Source of the DNA: Saccharomycopsis crataegensis
Taxonomy: Eukaryota; Ascomycota; Saccharomycetes; Ascoideales; Saccharomycopsidaceae
Direction of reading: 5' to 3'
Assembly (NCBI RefSeq): GCF_037102585.1
Contig: NW_027043820.1
Coordinates: 2,328,501 to 2,392,500, forward strand
DNA: 64,000 nucleotides
The notes beneath the pieces are model-generated. The model was not told where the DNA came from, searched no databases, and worked only from the letters and a program-made list of their open reading frames with translations. Shown one piece after another: positions 9,522-20,062 of the stretch. A program made the translations under genes and the position numbers. The stretch's first letter is position 1, and each line of letters begins with the position of its first letter.

Positions 9522-11798
9522 ATGCCCATAACAGCAGCCATTCTCCAAGAGTTGGTAAAGCGAGATTCTGACGCTTCATCGTCAGGATTGGGCACTAGTG
9601 GAATTATTGGTTTAGCAGTTGGCGCCCCAATCTTTGTCTTTTTTGTTATTTTATCATTCACTTATTACAAGAATTATCGGATCAACAAACGTGAAGAAAA
9701 AGAATTTCGCGCTGATGCAGATTTTGCAGCTGATGAAACTGAATTGCCCGATTATCCTTCTCAGAATTTCTATAAACAAAAGCATGGTATCTTATCCCCT
9801 ACTTTTGCTAACCAAAGAAAGCCAGATCCCCATATGACAGAAATCAATAACTTATTAACCATGCCTCCAAGAATAGGAGTTAGTGGAGGTAGTATCAGCG
9901 ACAGCGACAATAGTTCCATTGCTGAAACTATCCATAAGCATCCAGTATTGGACAATATCGCCATTCCATTTGAGGACCAAACGTCGAGCAGCAGTTTGAA
10001 CCAATACGCCAAGATTTTGGGAACTGATTATAAAGCTTATGACTTCAAGCCATACTATGCTCATTCTAATCTTTCTCATAGTAATTCTTCATTAACTGAT
10101 GTTTCCAGTAATGGATCTTACAAAGGAAATGCCAAAAAAAATAATGAGAAAAACATCCAACAGAATAGTGATTATGAAAATAGCACTTTGAATGATTTTT
10201 CCTCCGGTACTCCATCACCTTCTACCGATTTGTTTTCTCAAAATGAAAGAAATTTAACCCCAAGCCAGCCTAAGTTTCCAAACTCTGTCAGTAATAGTAG
10301 ATTGAGAAATGAGGTGTTTACCAGTCCTGAGACAAACGATTCAAAGCAGAATTTCTATGAAGCGGAATTCAGACCTTATGAAGCTGACAATAATTTTGAA
10401 GATGAAAAGAGAAATGTGATTGATACTCCAGATCATTATGATGAAAGCAATCCTGATAATTATATCGATACCGATCCATATAGCGCTCAGAAAAATGAAG
10501 ATCCTTATTTAACTGCAAAGTCTGGACCTTCTGACAAATCTAATAATAATCCTGCTGTCAATGAGAATCGTAATTCTCATTATGATGATTATGAAGACGA
10601 TACAAATTTACCCCCTGAAGAACGTGAAAATTTGCGCCGCATGAAATCAGTTTATCGTGTTTATTTTGATCGTGAAAACTCTACCAAACGGAAATCTGTA
10701 GCTCCAGGAACTGCTATGGTGGTGAGCCCAGAAGAAGAGGCTGCCTTACCAAAGGTTTATGATCCAATTTTTGAAAAAACTGATGAAAAGACTGAGAATC
10801 ATAAAAGAATCACTAACTTCACCGTGGCTTCCTCCAACTATTCTCCAAGAGTGAGAAGATCATTTGCTGATGCAACTTTACCTATACCCCGTGGATTTAA
10901 CGAAAATGATGAATTCCAGTCCCCTTATCAAAATACTCATCAATTAGAAAATCCTTCGGCACAACAAGAACATGGTCAATTCCAACAATCGCAATATCAA
11001 TACCAACCACAGGATCAGCAGATAACGGATCCATTCCAAAACGAAATCGCGTCTATTGATAATTACGCATCTCAAACACACTTCGATACCCAACAATATC
11101 CTAATGATCAACATTTTTCCCAAAACCAACAGTATGATCAAAATCAACAATATGATCAAAGCCAAGCTCAATATCATCATGATGACTATGCCAGTGCTTC
11201 TAATGTGGATAATCCTCAATATCAATATGAACCCCAAAATAATTATCATCCAGACCAAGATCAACATCAAAATCAAAACCAGAATCCACCACCAACTAAT
11301 CCTCCTAACCCTCTCAGACCACTTCAAAAGCTTCCTACTGCTTCTGAGCTTTCTGACTCTGCCGTGACTTCTGACTTGACTGTTTTTCAGTCTCACAGGC
11401 ACCCTAAAAAGGCTACTACTCCAACAATGCAAATGAAACCTTTCAACCCACTAGATAATAAAAGTGGATGGACCAAGTCTCCTACCATCGTCACCAATTC
11501 ACAATTTGATGATCCATCTCATACCATTAGCCAAGTAGCTCCTAAAGCACCTCTGGCATCGGCGGTCGCAAGATCAAGTATTGTGATGTTAAATACCACC
11601 GAGCTTGGAGCCAACAAGAAGTTCAAACCTGCAGGCACAAGAAAATTTGTCCCACAGTTGCCATCAGTGAGGGCCGCAGATACTGCCACTAATATAATTG
11701 CAACACCTCCTGCTTCTGGTGGAAACTTGGGAGCAAAAAAGAAGAACAACGAAAAGAACTTGAGAAAAGCTTTGGGAGGGGATTCCATGTTTCCATAA
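9522..11798 (+). CDS. Skg6/Tos2-like single-pass membrane protein
   Basis: 758 aa, ATG start. A short Ser-rich N-terminus leads into one transmembrane helix at about 26-48 (IIGLAVGAPIFVFFVILSF), a basic juxtamembrane stretch (YYKNYRINKREEK) and then FRADADFAADETELPDYP. This arrangement recalls the Skg6/Tos2/Axl2-type transmembrane family, whose members sit at the bud tip and neck and anchor polarity factors. The remaining ~700 residues are disordered, rich in Asn, Ser and Asp, with a Gln/Tyr-rich tract at about 485-600 (repeated NQQYDQ). There is no cleavable signal peptide. The family assignment rests on the membrane region only, and a role in polarised growth is inference. Confidence 0.6.
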   Translation: MPITAAILQELVKRDSDASSSGLGTSGIIGLAVGAPIFVFFVILSFTYYKNYRINKREEKEFRADADFAADETELPDYPSQNFYKQKHGILSPTFANQRKPDPHMTEINNLLTMPPRIGVSGGSISDSDNSSIAETIHKHPVLDNIAIPFEDQTSSSSLNQYAKILGTDYKAYDFKPYYAHSNLSHSNSSLTDVSSNGSYKGNAKKNNEKNIQQNSDYENSTLNDFSSGTPSPSTDLFSQNERNLTPSQPKFPNSVSNSRLRNEVFTSPETNDSKQNFYEAEFRPYEADNNFEDEKRNVIDTPDHYDESNPDNYIDTDPYSAQKNEDPYLTAKSGPSDKSNNNPAVNENRNSHYDDYEDDTNLPPEERENLRRMKSVYRVYFDRENSTKRKSVAPGTAMVVSPEEEAALPKVYDPIFEKTDEKTENHKRITNFTVASSNYSPRVRRSFADATLPIPRGFNENDEFQSPYQNTHQLENPSAQQEHGQFQQSQYQYQPQDQQITDPFQNEIASIDNYASQTHFDTQQYPNDQHFSQNQQYDQNQQYDQSQAQYHHDDYASASNVDNPQYQYEPQNNYHPDQDQHQNQNQNPPPTNPPNPLRPLQKLPTASELSDSAVTSDLTVFQSHRHPKKATTPTMQMKPFNPLDNKSGWTKSPTIVTNSQFDDPSHTISQVAPKAPLASAVARSSIVMLNTTELGANKKFKPAGTRKFVPQLPSVRAADTATNIIATPPASGGNLGAKKKNNEKNLRKALGGDSMFP

Positions 11799-12740
11799 CA
11801 TTTGAAACACTTCAACCTTAAAAAGCTCTAATGATTTCAGAGTTCCGTTCCAAGTTATTCTTCCCTTCATAGTTTTTTTTGTTGGGCTATCTCGTCCGTT
11901 TTGCAATCCTAATATTTTAGGCTCAATGTGAATTCCTGATTAACCAATAATTGTCACCCTTTCTCTCTCCTGTCATTTTTTCATGGCTTGATGCAGTTTC
12001 AAATCCCAACCCCTTCCTTTACTAGCAATTCTATCAACTCCGTATAATACTTGCATTTCTGCATTTTCAACTCTTTATACCCCTTCCTTTTTTTTCCCCT
12101 TTTTACTTGTTATTCTTTCTCGAGCTGTGGTATTTGCACTGCATGCCTTTATTTCGTTTTTCTTCTTTTGGGTTTTCTGAACATAGACTGTTTTCCGATT
12201 CCTTATTCTGATTTTTACAATTTTTTTTTTCCTGATTGAAAAAATGATCCTTTTTAAGCTTTGCATTATCGTTTTGTTTTTGATTTCATCATTTGAGCTA
12301 ATTGCTCGCCTTTCATTCTTCAGAAGCATGTGATTATTGAGGTGCTTCATTAATCATGGCAGTTTACAGCAGTTTCACACTATTATTGTCATATTATTGT
12401 TCTTTTGTTTATGTTTCTTTCATTCTTATTTTCTGTCAATATTTTAGATCTTTGTCTTATTTTTTCCGTCACGAATTGTAGCACTTCTAGGTGTATCTAT
12501 TGAAAGCAGCAACTAGGCACCCATTTAATCTTCTAATCAAAGTTGTTACACTACACTGAAATTCTAAGAAGATTAATGCTAAATGCAGCTATTTATTTAT
12601 TTACCACTATAATATAAGTTTTCAAGTGAGCTGGTCTCACTATATTAGTTTGCAAGTCTAGAAATTATGTACACAAATCATGAAAAGCATTACCTTTTGG
12701 TATATGAACAAGTTTCTGTTTTCCATTTGTTGAAAGCCGT
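11799..12740. other. intergenic (convergent 3' ends), no gene seen
   Basis: T-rich sequence between the convergent Skg6/Tos2-like gene and the 366-aa gene. Pyrimidine-rich low-complexity frames near 12050-12240 look like noise. This is long for a convergent intergenic region, so an RNA gene cannot be excluded, but I see no signature of one. Confidence 0.45.
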
Positions 12741-13841
12741 TCAATGTTTGTTTAGTACATGTAGAAGTTTCTCCAAGTCTCCTAGGTCATTCAACCGTAT
12801 GTTATCTAAACTATTGAGTCGGTTCATTAATTTCCCAGGAACAATAGTTTCATTAGCCAATTCTGGAACGTTAAGAATATTGGTTCGTTCTAATGGATCT
12901 TTAATATTGACAATTAGACGATTTGAAGGACGACATCTTTTCACAAAGATCGAGCTGATTCTTAGGTCTTCTGGTAGTTGGAGATTATCAGGAGCAACAC
13001 TTTGCAATGCCGGATTGACGAGACTGTGAATACACGTAGCAAATTCCGGAGAGGTGTACACCACATACAAGTGATCGCGAATAGGGGTCAGTGATTTTGA
13101 CTTGGTAGAGCTGTTAATATCAATGAATTTTCTGAGTCTCAATAAATTACGGCGCTCTTCCCCATGGGTTATTCGATATGTGTGCGAGCTCGAAGTAATG
13201 TCGCAGTATTCGAGCAATGCTCTGGACGCAGACCGTGAATCATCATCAAACTCTTTGAGTTTGGAAGATTCATTGAATTTCTTTATTGTATGGATAAAAG
13301 CCATTAGAGAAGGGAATCCCAAAGTGGCGACAAGATCAGTTATCATGGTATGTATTTGAATTGGCGATGATGAGATCGAGTTATTATATTTAGTCAACAA
13401 CTTTATTGAAGTAGGAGAGAAGTCCTTAGCATGCCCTCTTTTTGCCATATACTCACCAAACCGTTGGTAAAAAGTCTGGGGCTTTCTATGGTTCTTTCTG
13501 TCCTTCAACATAACAGTGTCGAGAAATTCATTTAGTTGGTATTTTGAAAAATACGGAGTTAATAATGTGTGTAAATATTGGGTTTTTGTTTCGTGTAACT
13601 TGTCAGGCGCATTGTAGTTGAATTCTTTAAAGATGTTATTATATTGGAAAGCAAAGATCTCTTTTGGCGGGAGAACCAAAGAAGGGAAAGAGGCCTTAAT
13701 ATAGTGATACAAATCTGTGGAAATTGGGGGAGATGAGAGGAGTAATTTATCTTCGATCAAGAAATGAAACTTCTTTTTTGACTTTGTTGCCCTAACCAAC
13801 AGAATTGCCGGTCGTACCAATGATGATGGCGTCTTAACCAT
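12741..13841 (-). CDS. unrecognised 366-aa protein, possibly mitochondrial
   Basis: 366 aa, ATG start. I do not recognise the family. The N-terminus (MVKTPSSLVRPAILLVRATKSKKK) has Arg, Lys, Ser and hydrophobic residues and no acid in its first 30 positions, consistent with a mitochondrial presequence. The body is basic and helix-prone with no transmembrane segment; FYQRFGEYMAKRG and LLRLRKFIDI are notable basic blocks. The profile resembles fast-evolving yeast mitochondrial expression or assembly factors, but that is an analogy. It is divergent from PHO81 with 581 bp between starts. Confidence 0.75.
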   Translation of the reverse strand: MVKTPSSLVRPAILLVRATKSKKKFHFLIEDKLLLSSPPISTDLYHYIKASFPSLVLPPKEIFAFQYNNIFKEFNYNAPDKLHETKTQYLHTLLTPYFSKYQLNEFLDTVMLKDRKNHRKPQTFYQRFGEYMAKRGHAKDFSPTSIKLLTKYNNSISSSPIQIHTMITDLVATLGFPSLMAFIHTIKKFNESSKLKEFDDDSRSASRALLEYCDITSSSHTYRITHGEERRNLLRLRKFIDINSSTKSKSLTPIRDHLYVVYTSPEFATCIHSLVNPALQSVAPDNLQLPEDLRISSIFVKRCRPSNRLIVNIKDPLERTNILNVPELANETIVPGKLMNRLNSLDNIRLNDLGDLEKLLHVLNKH

Positions 13842-14422
13842 TGGGAATGTGATGATAATTGGAGACAGCCAAAGCTAACTAACTAACCGGCTGATATGGT
13901 ATAATCTCAATCAATTTTTCTCTCTCAATTTTTTTTTTCTTTCTTCGATATATCCAATTTTGGCTAACCGGCACATGGCGTGCGTTTAACCTTTTTTTTT
14001 TTTTGGAAAATCAAATAAAATCAAAGACATCGCCAAAATGACGGGCTGATGGACCATCATTTTTTAAACAACGCCAACACCACCATCAACAGACAATCCA
14101 CGGAGGGATTAGGACAGGGTGTCTCTTATTTAATGCGTCTGTAGAATCACACAATCTTAAGCAAAAAAACGCTGAAGACAATCCGCCACCTGATTTTATT
14201 AGCTGTGCTTATTCATCAGTCGCCGTCGCCGCTGCTGCTCATCGCCAAATAAGGAGTAGATCAGCCCCACGTGGAAAGTGGCATCAAAGTCAAATTCAAT
14301 TTTTTTTTTTTTTTCTGTTTTTCCAGATTTTGCATTTAAACAATACTCATTCTGTTAGTGGGTGAACTTATTAGGAGTATATACCCAAGTATATATAGGA
14401 CCGTATCCTGGTATTTAGAACC
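13842..14422. other. divergent promoter region of the 366-aa gene and PHO81
   Basis: Contains T-tracts, a CACGTG site (entered separately) and a TATATATA element near 14390, about 30 bp before the PHO81 ATG. Confidence 0.6.
14268..14273. promoter_or_regulatory. CACGTG (Pho4/Cbf1-type E-box) upstream of PHO81
   Basis: CACGTG about 150 bp upstream of the PHO81 ATG. On the minus strand it reads CACGTGGGG, the flank preferred by Pho4 in S. cerevisiae, where PHO81 is itself a Pho4 target. The site is visible; the factor is inferred. Cbf1 or Tye7 could also bind. Confidence 0.55.
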
Positions 14423-17400
14423 ATGAAGTTTGGGAAATATTTGGAGTCAAAGCAATTGGAATTGCCAGAATACTTGGGCCATTTCATTAACTACAAAGGT
14501 TTAAAGAAGTTGATCAAGCAGCTAGCTACGATAGATGATAACAATGGTAACGTCAAAATAAAAATAGATTTCGTTAATAATCCAGAAATCCAAAAAATCC
14601 TTCAGGATAACAAGTCTACGTTCTTTTTTAGGGTTGAGAGAGAATTGGACAAAGTTAATGAGTTTTATTTGGAAAAACAGGCGGACTTAAAATTGAAGTT
14701 AGAAATTTTGGTCACCAAGAAGTTACAGCTATTGAAAAAACATTCTCTGCAATTACTATTAGAGAGCAATGAATCCAATCCAAATGCAAAAAAGAAATCC
14801 TCAATCACCTTCCAGACCCTCTACGCAAATTTCAAGCAATTCTCCGTTAAAATTGACGAATTATCCCAGTTCGTTGAATTGAATGAAACAGGCTTCAGAA
14901 AAATCCTCAAGAAATGGGACAAAAGATCACAATCTCACTTACAAGAATTATATTTATCAACAACCGTCAATGTCCAACCGGTTTTTCATAGAGAGGAAAT
15001 TAACCATTTAAATGACTTAGTGGGAAATAGTATAACAGAACTTGAAGCGTTTGCAGATGGGGAGAATGTCGTCATTCAAAACTCCTCTACGATTCCTCAT
15101 CGTACCTTGGAGTTTGAACCATCAGAAAACACCATCATCGAAGATGAGGATCACCAAACCGATGAGATGTATTCTAAATTTCTCAATATTGCCACGGCTC
15201 CAAATAATCAGTTGATTTTGCTTAGCAATTGGTTGAACAAGTTGAAGGGTTTTGAGAATTCAGAAAGATTAACCAAGATATTCTTCTTGTCTATCACTGC
15301 ACCAATCGAAGACGTTTACCTTCTCAATTTCTATAACTTTTTCAAGAAATATATCGATTTGAAATTTGTGGACGATTACACCAACAAAAATTTCTTGCAT
15401 CAAATTGCCACCGGTTTATTCCCTGATCATGATGATCAACTGTCATCGAAGCTAAATGATGTAAACTGCAGAGCTAATAGTATCATACAATTGTCAAAAA
15501 TTGATGAGTCGATATCAAGCAAACAACGTGAAGAGCCTCAACCTCAATCTCAGCCGCAAATTGATCAAAATAGCAAAGTATCTAAATTTACCAGATATTT
15601 CTTGGTCAAATATTTATTGTTAGATGATGCATCAAATGAGTTTATTGATCTATTGTCCATGAAGGATAACAACAGCAAAATCCCCCTTCATTATGCTTCT
15701 CAGTTTGGTGAATTTGAATTATCAAAACTTTTAGTTGAAAAATGCCCAGAAAGCATTTATTTGTTAGATAATCATACTATGTCACCATTGTTACTTTCGA
15801 TCAAAAATAATCATTTGGACTGCGTCAGTTACTTGCTCAATAAGCAGAACGAATTGCATTTATCAAATATTACTCCACTGTCTAGTGAAAAGCTGGCTGA
15901 CACTATGAATGCGCAAATCCCCCCATTAATATATGGCTGCAAGAAGGGAAATCCAGAAATTATTCGAACTCTATTATCTTTTCCATCAATAATTGATACC
16001 ACCACGCCTAACGTCGAAGGGCTTCTTCCTCTCCATATGGCAGCAAGATTTGGCCACCATCAAATTATTGAACTTTTGATAACAGAGGGCCATTGCGATC
16101 CCAATGGAGTCTGTTCACTCAATCACTGGAGCCCAATTTTTTATTCTGCTTACCACGGTCATGCCAGGACCACTAAACAGTTGATCAAGTTTGGTGCAGT
16201 GCCAGATATACTGGATGATGAAAACTGTACCCCAATTTATTATGCTGCCTTGAAAGGTCATGTTAATGTACTAAATGTGTTATTCCATTCTGCTGGAATG
16301 ATGAATCTTAATACTCCTTTTCCTTTGACTACTAGCAATTTATCAAAGGCTAACTTGAATACCATTAAGAGCCCTATTTTGGGAGAAGTGGCTATTGAGA
16401 ACCCAATGGGGAACATTGGAAACAATAAAAATAGTATTGAAATATTGACTCCTACCACTATTAATAACTTGTTTAAGACCCTACCACAGAAGAAATCGCC
16501 GCCTTCAAATATATTGAATTCAACATCAAATAGTATTCCAAGCACAAACTCTAATCCCGCGATGTCTCAGCCAATGAACCATAACCCGAACTCTAATATT
16601 AATTTAGATTCAATTCCAAACTTCTCCTTACCGCCTCCTATAATTCCTTTGAGAAAGTATGGACATAATTTCTTGGAAAAAAAGACGTCTTTGCAAATAT
16701 TTTTCTTGCCAGGTAAGGCATCAATTAAAATGTTCAATCGTGCTGGTCACGGCGCTCATTCAACATCCCATATAAATAATAATTCCATCCAGCAGAGAAT
16801 GAATTCTTTCCAGAACAATTCGGGTATCCAAGAATTTGAAGATGTTAATGAAGAAGATGACGATGAAGATGATGATCACATTTTCAATGATGATGAAGAT
16901 AGTTATGATAATGTGAACAGACCATTATTCCCAGGACGTATCACTATAGCTTCTAGCTCCCTTGATGTGGTTCCGCGTAACTTGCTATTACCAATCAACG
17001 ATAAAGAAAATTCTGTGACTTTCCAACTTGATCTTGACGATTTGCCAGAAAATTTTCTGATTGGCTTTGAATTATATCCAACATTTGGAACCAGATTGAT
17101 CGCTAAAACCACCGCTCTCGCTGATGTTTTTCTTGGAAAAGCTGTTATAGATGGAGAAGGAACAGTTACTTTACCTTTATTTGACTCAAGAGTCAAAACC
17201 GTTGGGGAGTTGACCTTCTCATTCCAAATAATTAGTGCTTATTGTGGGACACCATTAGAAATCACTAAATACGAGACTTACTGGAAATCTACTAAAGATG
17301 ATGAAGATGTCAATCCAACGGTTTCTAACAATGACACTGGCCATCATATGGCATCGATTTTATCATTTGTGGCCGAGTTTTCATTGAGCGGAGATTACTT

Positions 17401-18571
17401 GAAACTCAATCTTGTGATGTTGGGTGATGGAACTCCTGTGGTGGTTCCGTCTAGTTTTGTACGCATTGGTGGAATTAAACTATCATTAATGACCTTGAGC
17501 TACGAGGAATTGTTGGCGATTGTATCGTCGGATAATTCTATCGATGATATCAAAAATCAATTGATAACATTACAACAGGAATTCAAAAGTGATCCTGAAT
17601 TAGCCAGTGGCAGCTGTTTAATGAAAAAGAAGAATTTCATTAAGAAGGTCCATTCTCTTCTCTCAAAGCTATACTTACCATTGGATATTGTATTACAAAC
17701 TTTACCAATAGAAATCTCTGTGAACCTTGATATCTTCTATCCAACAAAGTTTGAACTCGAACATTTTTTCAAGATGATTTCCGTCAACAACAATTCTGAT
17801 TTCCCGGGACGTTATGGAACTCGGGGTGCTGAACCTACCGGTTTGAATTCTTTTGTTGATCGTATCTTGACCCATGTGTTCAACCATATGAGAACCTGCA
17901 AAGCGGCTAAGAGATCTATTGTTTTCTCCTCATATAATCCCCAAGTTTGCAAAGTTTTGAATTGGAAACAGCCTAATTTCCCAGTGTTTTTTGCTATGGG
18001 AGGTACAGGATTCGACTACTCGACAAATAGTTTTGAATTGAGAAGTGCCAACGGTTTCACCATCACCAAGAATCTGATTTTGAACCAACTCCACAGATCC
18101 GTTGGCAGTGGAGTTGCCATTAATAACATCCATTCCTTAGGAAGTACTACCGTCAGCTCATCAGGTACCGGAGTTAACTTGATTAAAAACATTGAAAATC
18201 CGTGTACTAGGTCTATTGATCAGGCCATTGGATTTGCTAGTGCCAATAATTTGATGGGGGTGATATTACCGATTAAGTTGCTACACTGTATTCCTGACTT
18301 GAGTAATACTATCAGATCAAGGGGTTTAATTCTAGTAGGGACAAAGGAAGATCCAAAAAAGTTCAGTAATCACTTTTTTGAGAAAGCCAAACCTTTCCAA
18401 GAGCTGATGGACGATCATAAGACAGAAACTAAAGAATCTAAAGGAGTCTTTGATACGCTTAAAGATTTTGAGGATATTGAAATCAAAGATTATTCGACGA
18501 GTAATGATGGAAACCTTAATGGGGTTAGAATTAACTCAGTTTTAGAGTTCCGTGGGTCTATTGACATGTAA
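14423..18571 (+). CDS. PHO81: PHO81, SPX-ankyrin CDK inhibitor of the phosphate pathway
   Basis: 1382 aa, ATG start. Pho81 inhibits the Pho80-Pho85 cyclin-CDK when phosphate is scarce, letting Pho4 enter the nucleus. The SPX domain at 1-~200 starts with the diagnostic MKFGKYL and YKGLKKLIK. Ankyrin repeats run at about 413-625 (IPLHYASQFGEFELSKLL, LLPLHMAARFGHHQIIELL, TPIYYAALKGHVNVLNVL). A C2-like region with FELYPTFGTRLIAKT is near 890-915, and a glycerophosphodiester phosphodiesterase-like region at about 1150-1310. An acidic Asp/Glu tract lies near 800-835. It is longer than S. cerevisiae Pho81 (1178 aa), mostly through low-complexity linkers. The last domain is probably non-catalytic, as thought for other Pho81 proteins. 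The CACGTG site upstream suggests feedback control. Confidence 0.95.
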   Translation: MKFGKYLESKQLELPEYLGHFINYKGLKKLIKQLATIDDNNGNVKIKIDFVNNPEIQKILQDNKSTFFFRVERELDKVNEFYLEKQADLKLKLEILVTKKLQLLKKHSLQLLLESNESNPNAKKKSSITFQTLYANFKQFSVKIDELSQFVELNETGFRKILKKWDKRSQSHLQELYLSTTVNVQPVFHREEINHLNDLVGNSITELEAFADGENVVIQNSSTIPHRTLEFEPSENTIIEDEDHQTDEMYSKFLNIATAPNNQLILLSNWLNKLKGFENSERLTKIFFLSITAPIEDVYLLNFYNFFKKYIDLKFVDDYTNKNFLHQIATGLFPDHDDQLSSKLNDVNCRANSIIQLSKIDESISSKQREEPQPQSQPQIDQNSKVSKFTRYFLVKYLLLDDASNEFIDLLSMKDNNSKIPLHYASQFGEFELSKLLVEKCPESIYLLDNHTMSPLLLSIKNNHLDCVSYLLNKQNELHLSNITPLSSEKLADTMNAQIPPLIYGCKKGNPEIIRTLLSFPSIIDTTTPNVEGLLPLHMAARFGHHQIIELLITEGHCDPNGVCSLNHWSPIFYSAYHGHARTTKQLIKFGAVPDILDDENCTPIYYAALKGHVNVLNVLFHSAGMMNLNTPFPLTTSNLSKANLNTIKSPILGEVAIENPMGNIGNNKNSIEILTPTTINNLFKTLPQKKSPPSNILNSTSNSIPSTNSNPAMSQPMNHNPNSNINLDSIPNFSLPPPIIPLRKYGHNFLEKKTSLQIFFLPGKASIKMFNRAGHGAHSTSHINNNSIQQRMNSFQNNSGIQEFEDVNEEDDDEDDDHIFNDDEDSYDNVNRPLFPGRITIASSSLDVVPRNLLLPINDKENSVTFQLDLDDLPENFLIGFELYPTFGTRLIAKTTALADVFLGKAVIDGEGTVTLPLFDSRVKTVGELTFSFQIISAYCGTPLEITKYETYWKSTKDDEDVNPTVSNNDTGHHMASILSFVAEFSLSGDYLKLNLVMLGDGTPVVVPSSFVRIGGIKLSLMTLSYEELLAIVSSDNSIDDIKNQLITLQQEFKSDPELASGSCLMKKKNFIKKVHSLLSKLYLPLDIVLQTLPIEISVNLDIFYPTKFELEHFFKMISVNNNSDFPGRYGTRGAEPTGLNSFVDRILTHVFNHMRTCKAAKRSIVFSSYNPQVCKVLNWKQPNFPVFFAMGGTGFDYSTNSFELRSANGFTITKNLILNQLHRSVGSGVAINNIHSLGSTTVSSSGTGVNLIKNIENPCTRSIDQAIGFASANNLMGVILPIKLLHCIPDLSNTIRSRGLILVGTKEDPKKFSNHFFEKAKPFQELMDDHKTETKESKGVFDTLKDFEDIEIKDYSTSNDGNLNGVRINSVLEFRGSIDM

Positions 18572-18814
18572 ACATTAAATACATGAGAGAATATATAACT
18601 CTTAATTCCACTATGCCTGAAGGTGTTTTTATGTAAAATTAAGTATGCTTCTAATAGGCTTGGAGTATTACGGGAAGAAGAAAAATGAATTCATAATATG
18701 AGCTATAATACAAAGAGACGTGAAACCATAATAAAATAAAGCACAAAAACAAAAACAAAAACAAATGAAATTCTATAGAAAATAAGCGAAAAATATTAGT
18801 GACAAGGGAAAATA

Positions 18815-19675
18815 TTAATTACACAAGCAGTCAAACTTCTTTGCCTGTTGGCAATTGCGCTCTTCATACTCAAAAATGGCGTCAAATAACGCTGAGGGAT
18901 TTGGCTTCGGGGTAACAACATGACATATAACTCCTTTTTTTTGCAATGCCTCAGATGTGGTAGGACCAATCGACGCGATTTTCAACTGATCATTTTCATG
19001 AAGGGCGTTCTGCTTAATTTGATCAATGATCAAATCCACTCCTTGAGTCGAGAAAAATACTACCCAGTCGTTGGTCTTTGACAGTAGTTCCAAATTCTGG
19101 AATTTTTCAAGGGTATTTGAGGTCTCTATGGTTCTATAAACAATTTTTTCAATGAATTTCACTCCATTTTCCCCGAGCTTAGTGGGGATGATGTCCTTTC
19201 TGATTCGGCCAGTCAAAAACAAAAGGTAATTCAGCTGGTTGGCTTCCGCTTGTATATGCAGAATAAGATCGTCTTGCAAAATTACTTTTACAAGCTCATT
19301 GGCATTGCCACTATCTTCGCCTCTTATATCCAGGAACCCATGATTTGATAACATCGATGCGGTCTGCGGACCCACGACGAAAATCGGTTTCGCCAAAATC
19401 GTATCAACCACCCAGTCATTCCGGATTCGTGATATTATCTTGACTAATGACTCTACAGCCCTTTGGCTAGTTATAATCAATGCGCTAATCTCTGATAAGT
19501 TGTTCAGTAAGCACAAGAACTCTGTCATTTCCTCAATGTTCTCGGCAACATGATCAATCACCTTTAGAAAATGGAGGTTGCACAGGGTGTTGTTATTGGA
19601 CCGTTCATGGTAAGTAGCATATTTATCATCGACAGTCCTTGATTTCAAGAGAAGGAGTTTCAGACTAGCAGCCAT
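18815..19675 (-). CDS. HEM4: HEM4, uroporphyrinogen-III synthase
   Basis: 286 aa, ATG start. It catalyses ring closure and D-ring inversion of hydroxymethylbilane to uroporphyrinogen III in cytosolic haem synthesis. The protein matches yeast Hem4 throughout: N-terminal LLLLKSRT, the ITSQRAVESL motif, VVGPQTASML, LTGRIRKDIIPTKL, VVFFSTQG and the C-terminal IASIGPTTSEAL with VVTPKPNPSALFDAI. Length is close to the yeast enzyme (275 aa). It ends convergently with PHO81 (243 bp) and is divergent from RAD52. Confidence 0.96.
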   Translation of the reverse strand: MAASLKLLLLKSRTVDDKYATYHERSNNNTLCNLHFLKVIDHVAENIEEMTEFLCLLNNLSEISALIITSQRAVESLVKIISRIRNDWVVDTILAKPIFVVGPQTASMLSNHGFLDIRGEDSGNANELVKVILQDDLILHIQAEANQLNYLLFLTGRIRKDIIPTKLGENGVKFIEKIVYRTIETSNTLEKFQNLELLSKTNDWVVFFSTQGVDLIIDQIKQNALHENDQLKIASIGPTTSEALQKKGVICHVVTPKPNPSALFDAIFEYEERNCQQAKKFDCLCN

Positions 19676-20062
19676 TTAGTATTGTCTTCGCCATCAAACT
19701 TTGTCTGACACATCTATCTATCAATTGTTCAAAAATTTTTTTTTTCCAAAGGGAGATCAGATCAGATTGCTAAACGCCACATGGGTGATGATGCATCATC
19801 ATAATTTCCACTCACCAAGCAGGAGTTTCCCTCACAATTGTTATTAATATTAAGAGTGGTAAACTGCTCTTCATTACAAGTATCCACTGCCAATCGCAAC
19901 TTGGTGGTTTTCTTGCTCAGGCAACCTCAATGATGCATCGCGTAATCACTATATGACGCGTTACAAAAAAAAAACTATCAGGAAAAAAACAAAAACAAAA
20001 AAAAACTGCCATTGAATCTTATCCCATCGAACAACTAGAAAGTTCAAATAATACCTTGGACA
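19676..20062. other. divergent promoter region HEM4/RAD52
   Basis: Short bidirectional promoter holding an ACGCGT box near the RAD52 side (entered separately), A/T tracts and several ATGATGCATCATC-like partial palindromes around 19787-19800. Confidence 0.6.
19956..19961. promoter_or_regulatory. ACGCGT (MluI cell-cycle box) upstream of RAD52
   Basis: A perfect MCB core about 100 bp before the RAD52 ATG. In budding and fission yeasts MBF binds this word to drive G1/S transcription of replication and repair genes. A related CGCGTAA word lies just upstream (about 19939). MBF control is inference. Confidence 0.55.

Noticed and set aside
12051-12350. Hydrophobic plus-strand and basic minus-strand frames
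   Set aside because: Product of pyrimidine-rich low-complexity DNA; no conserved motif.
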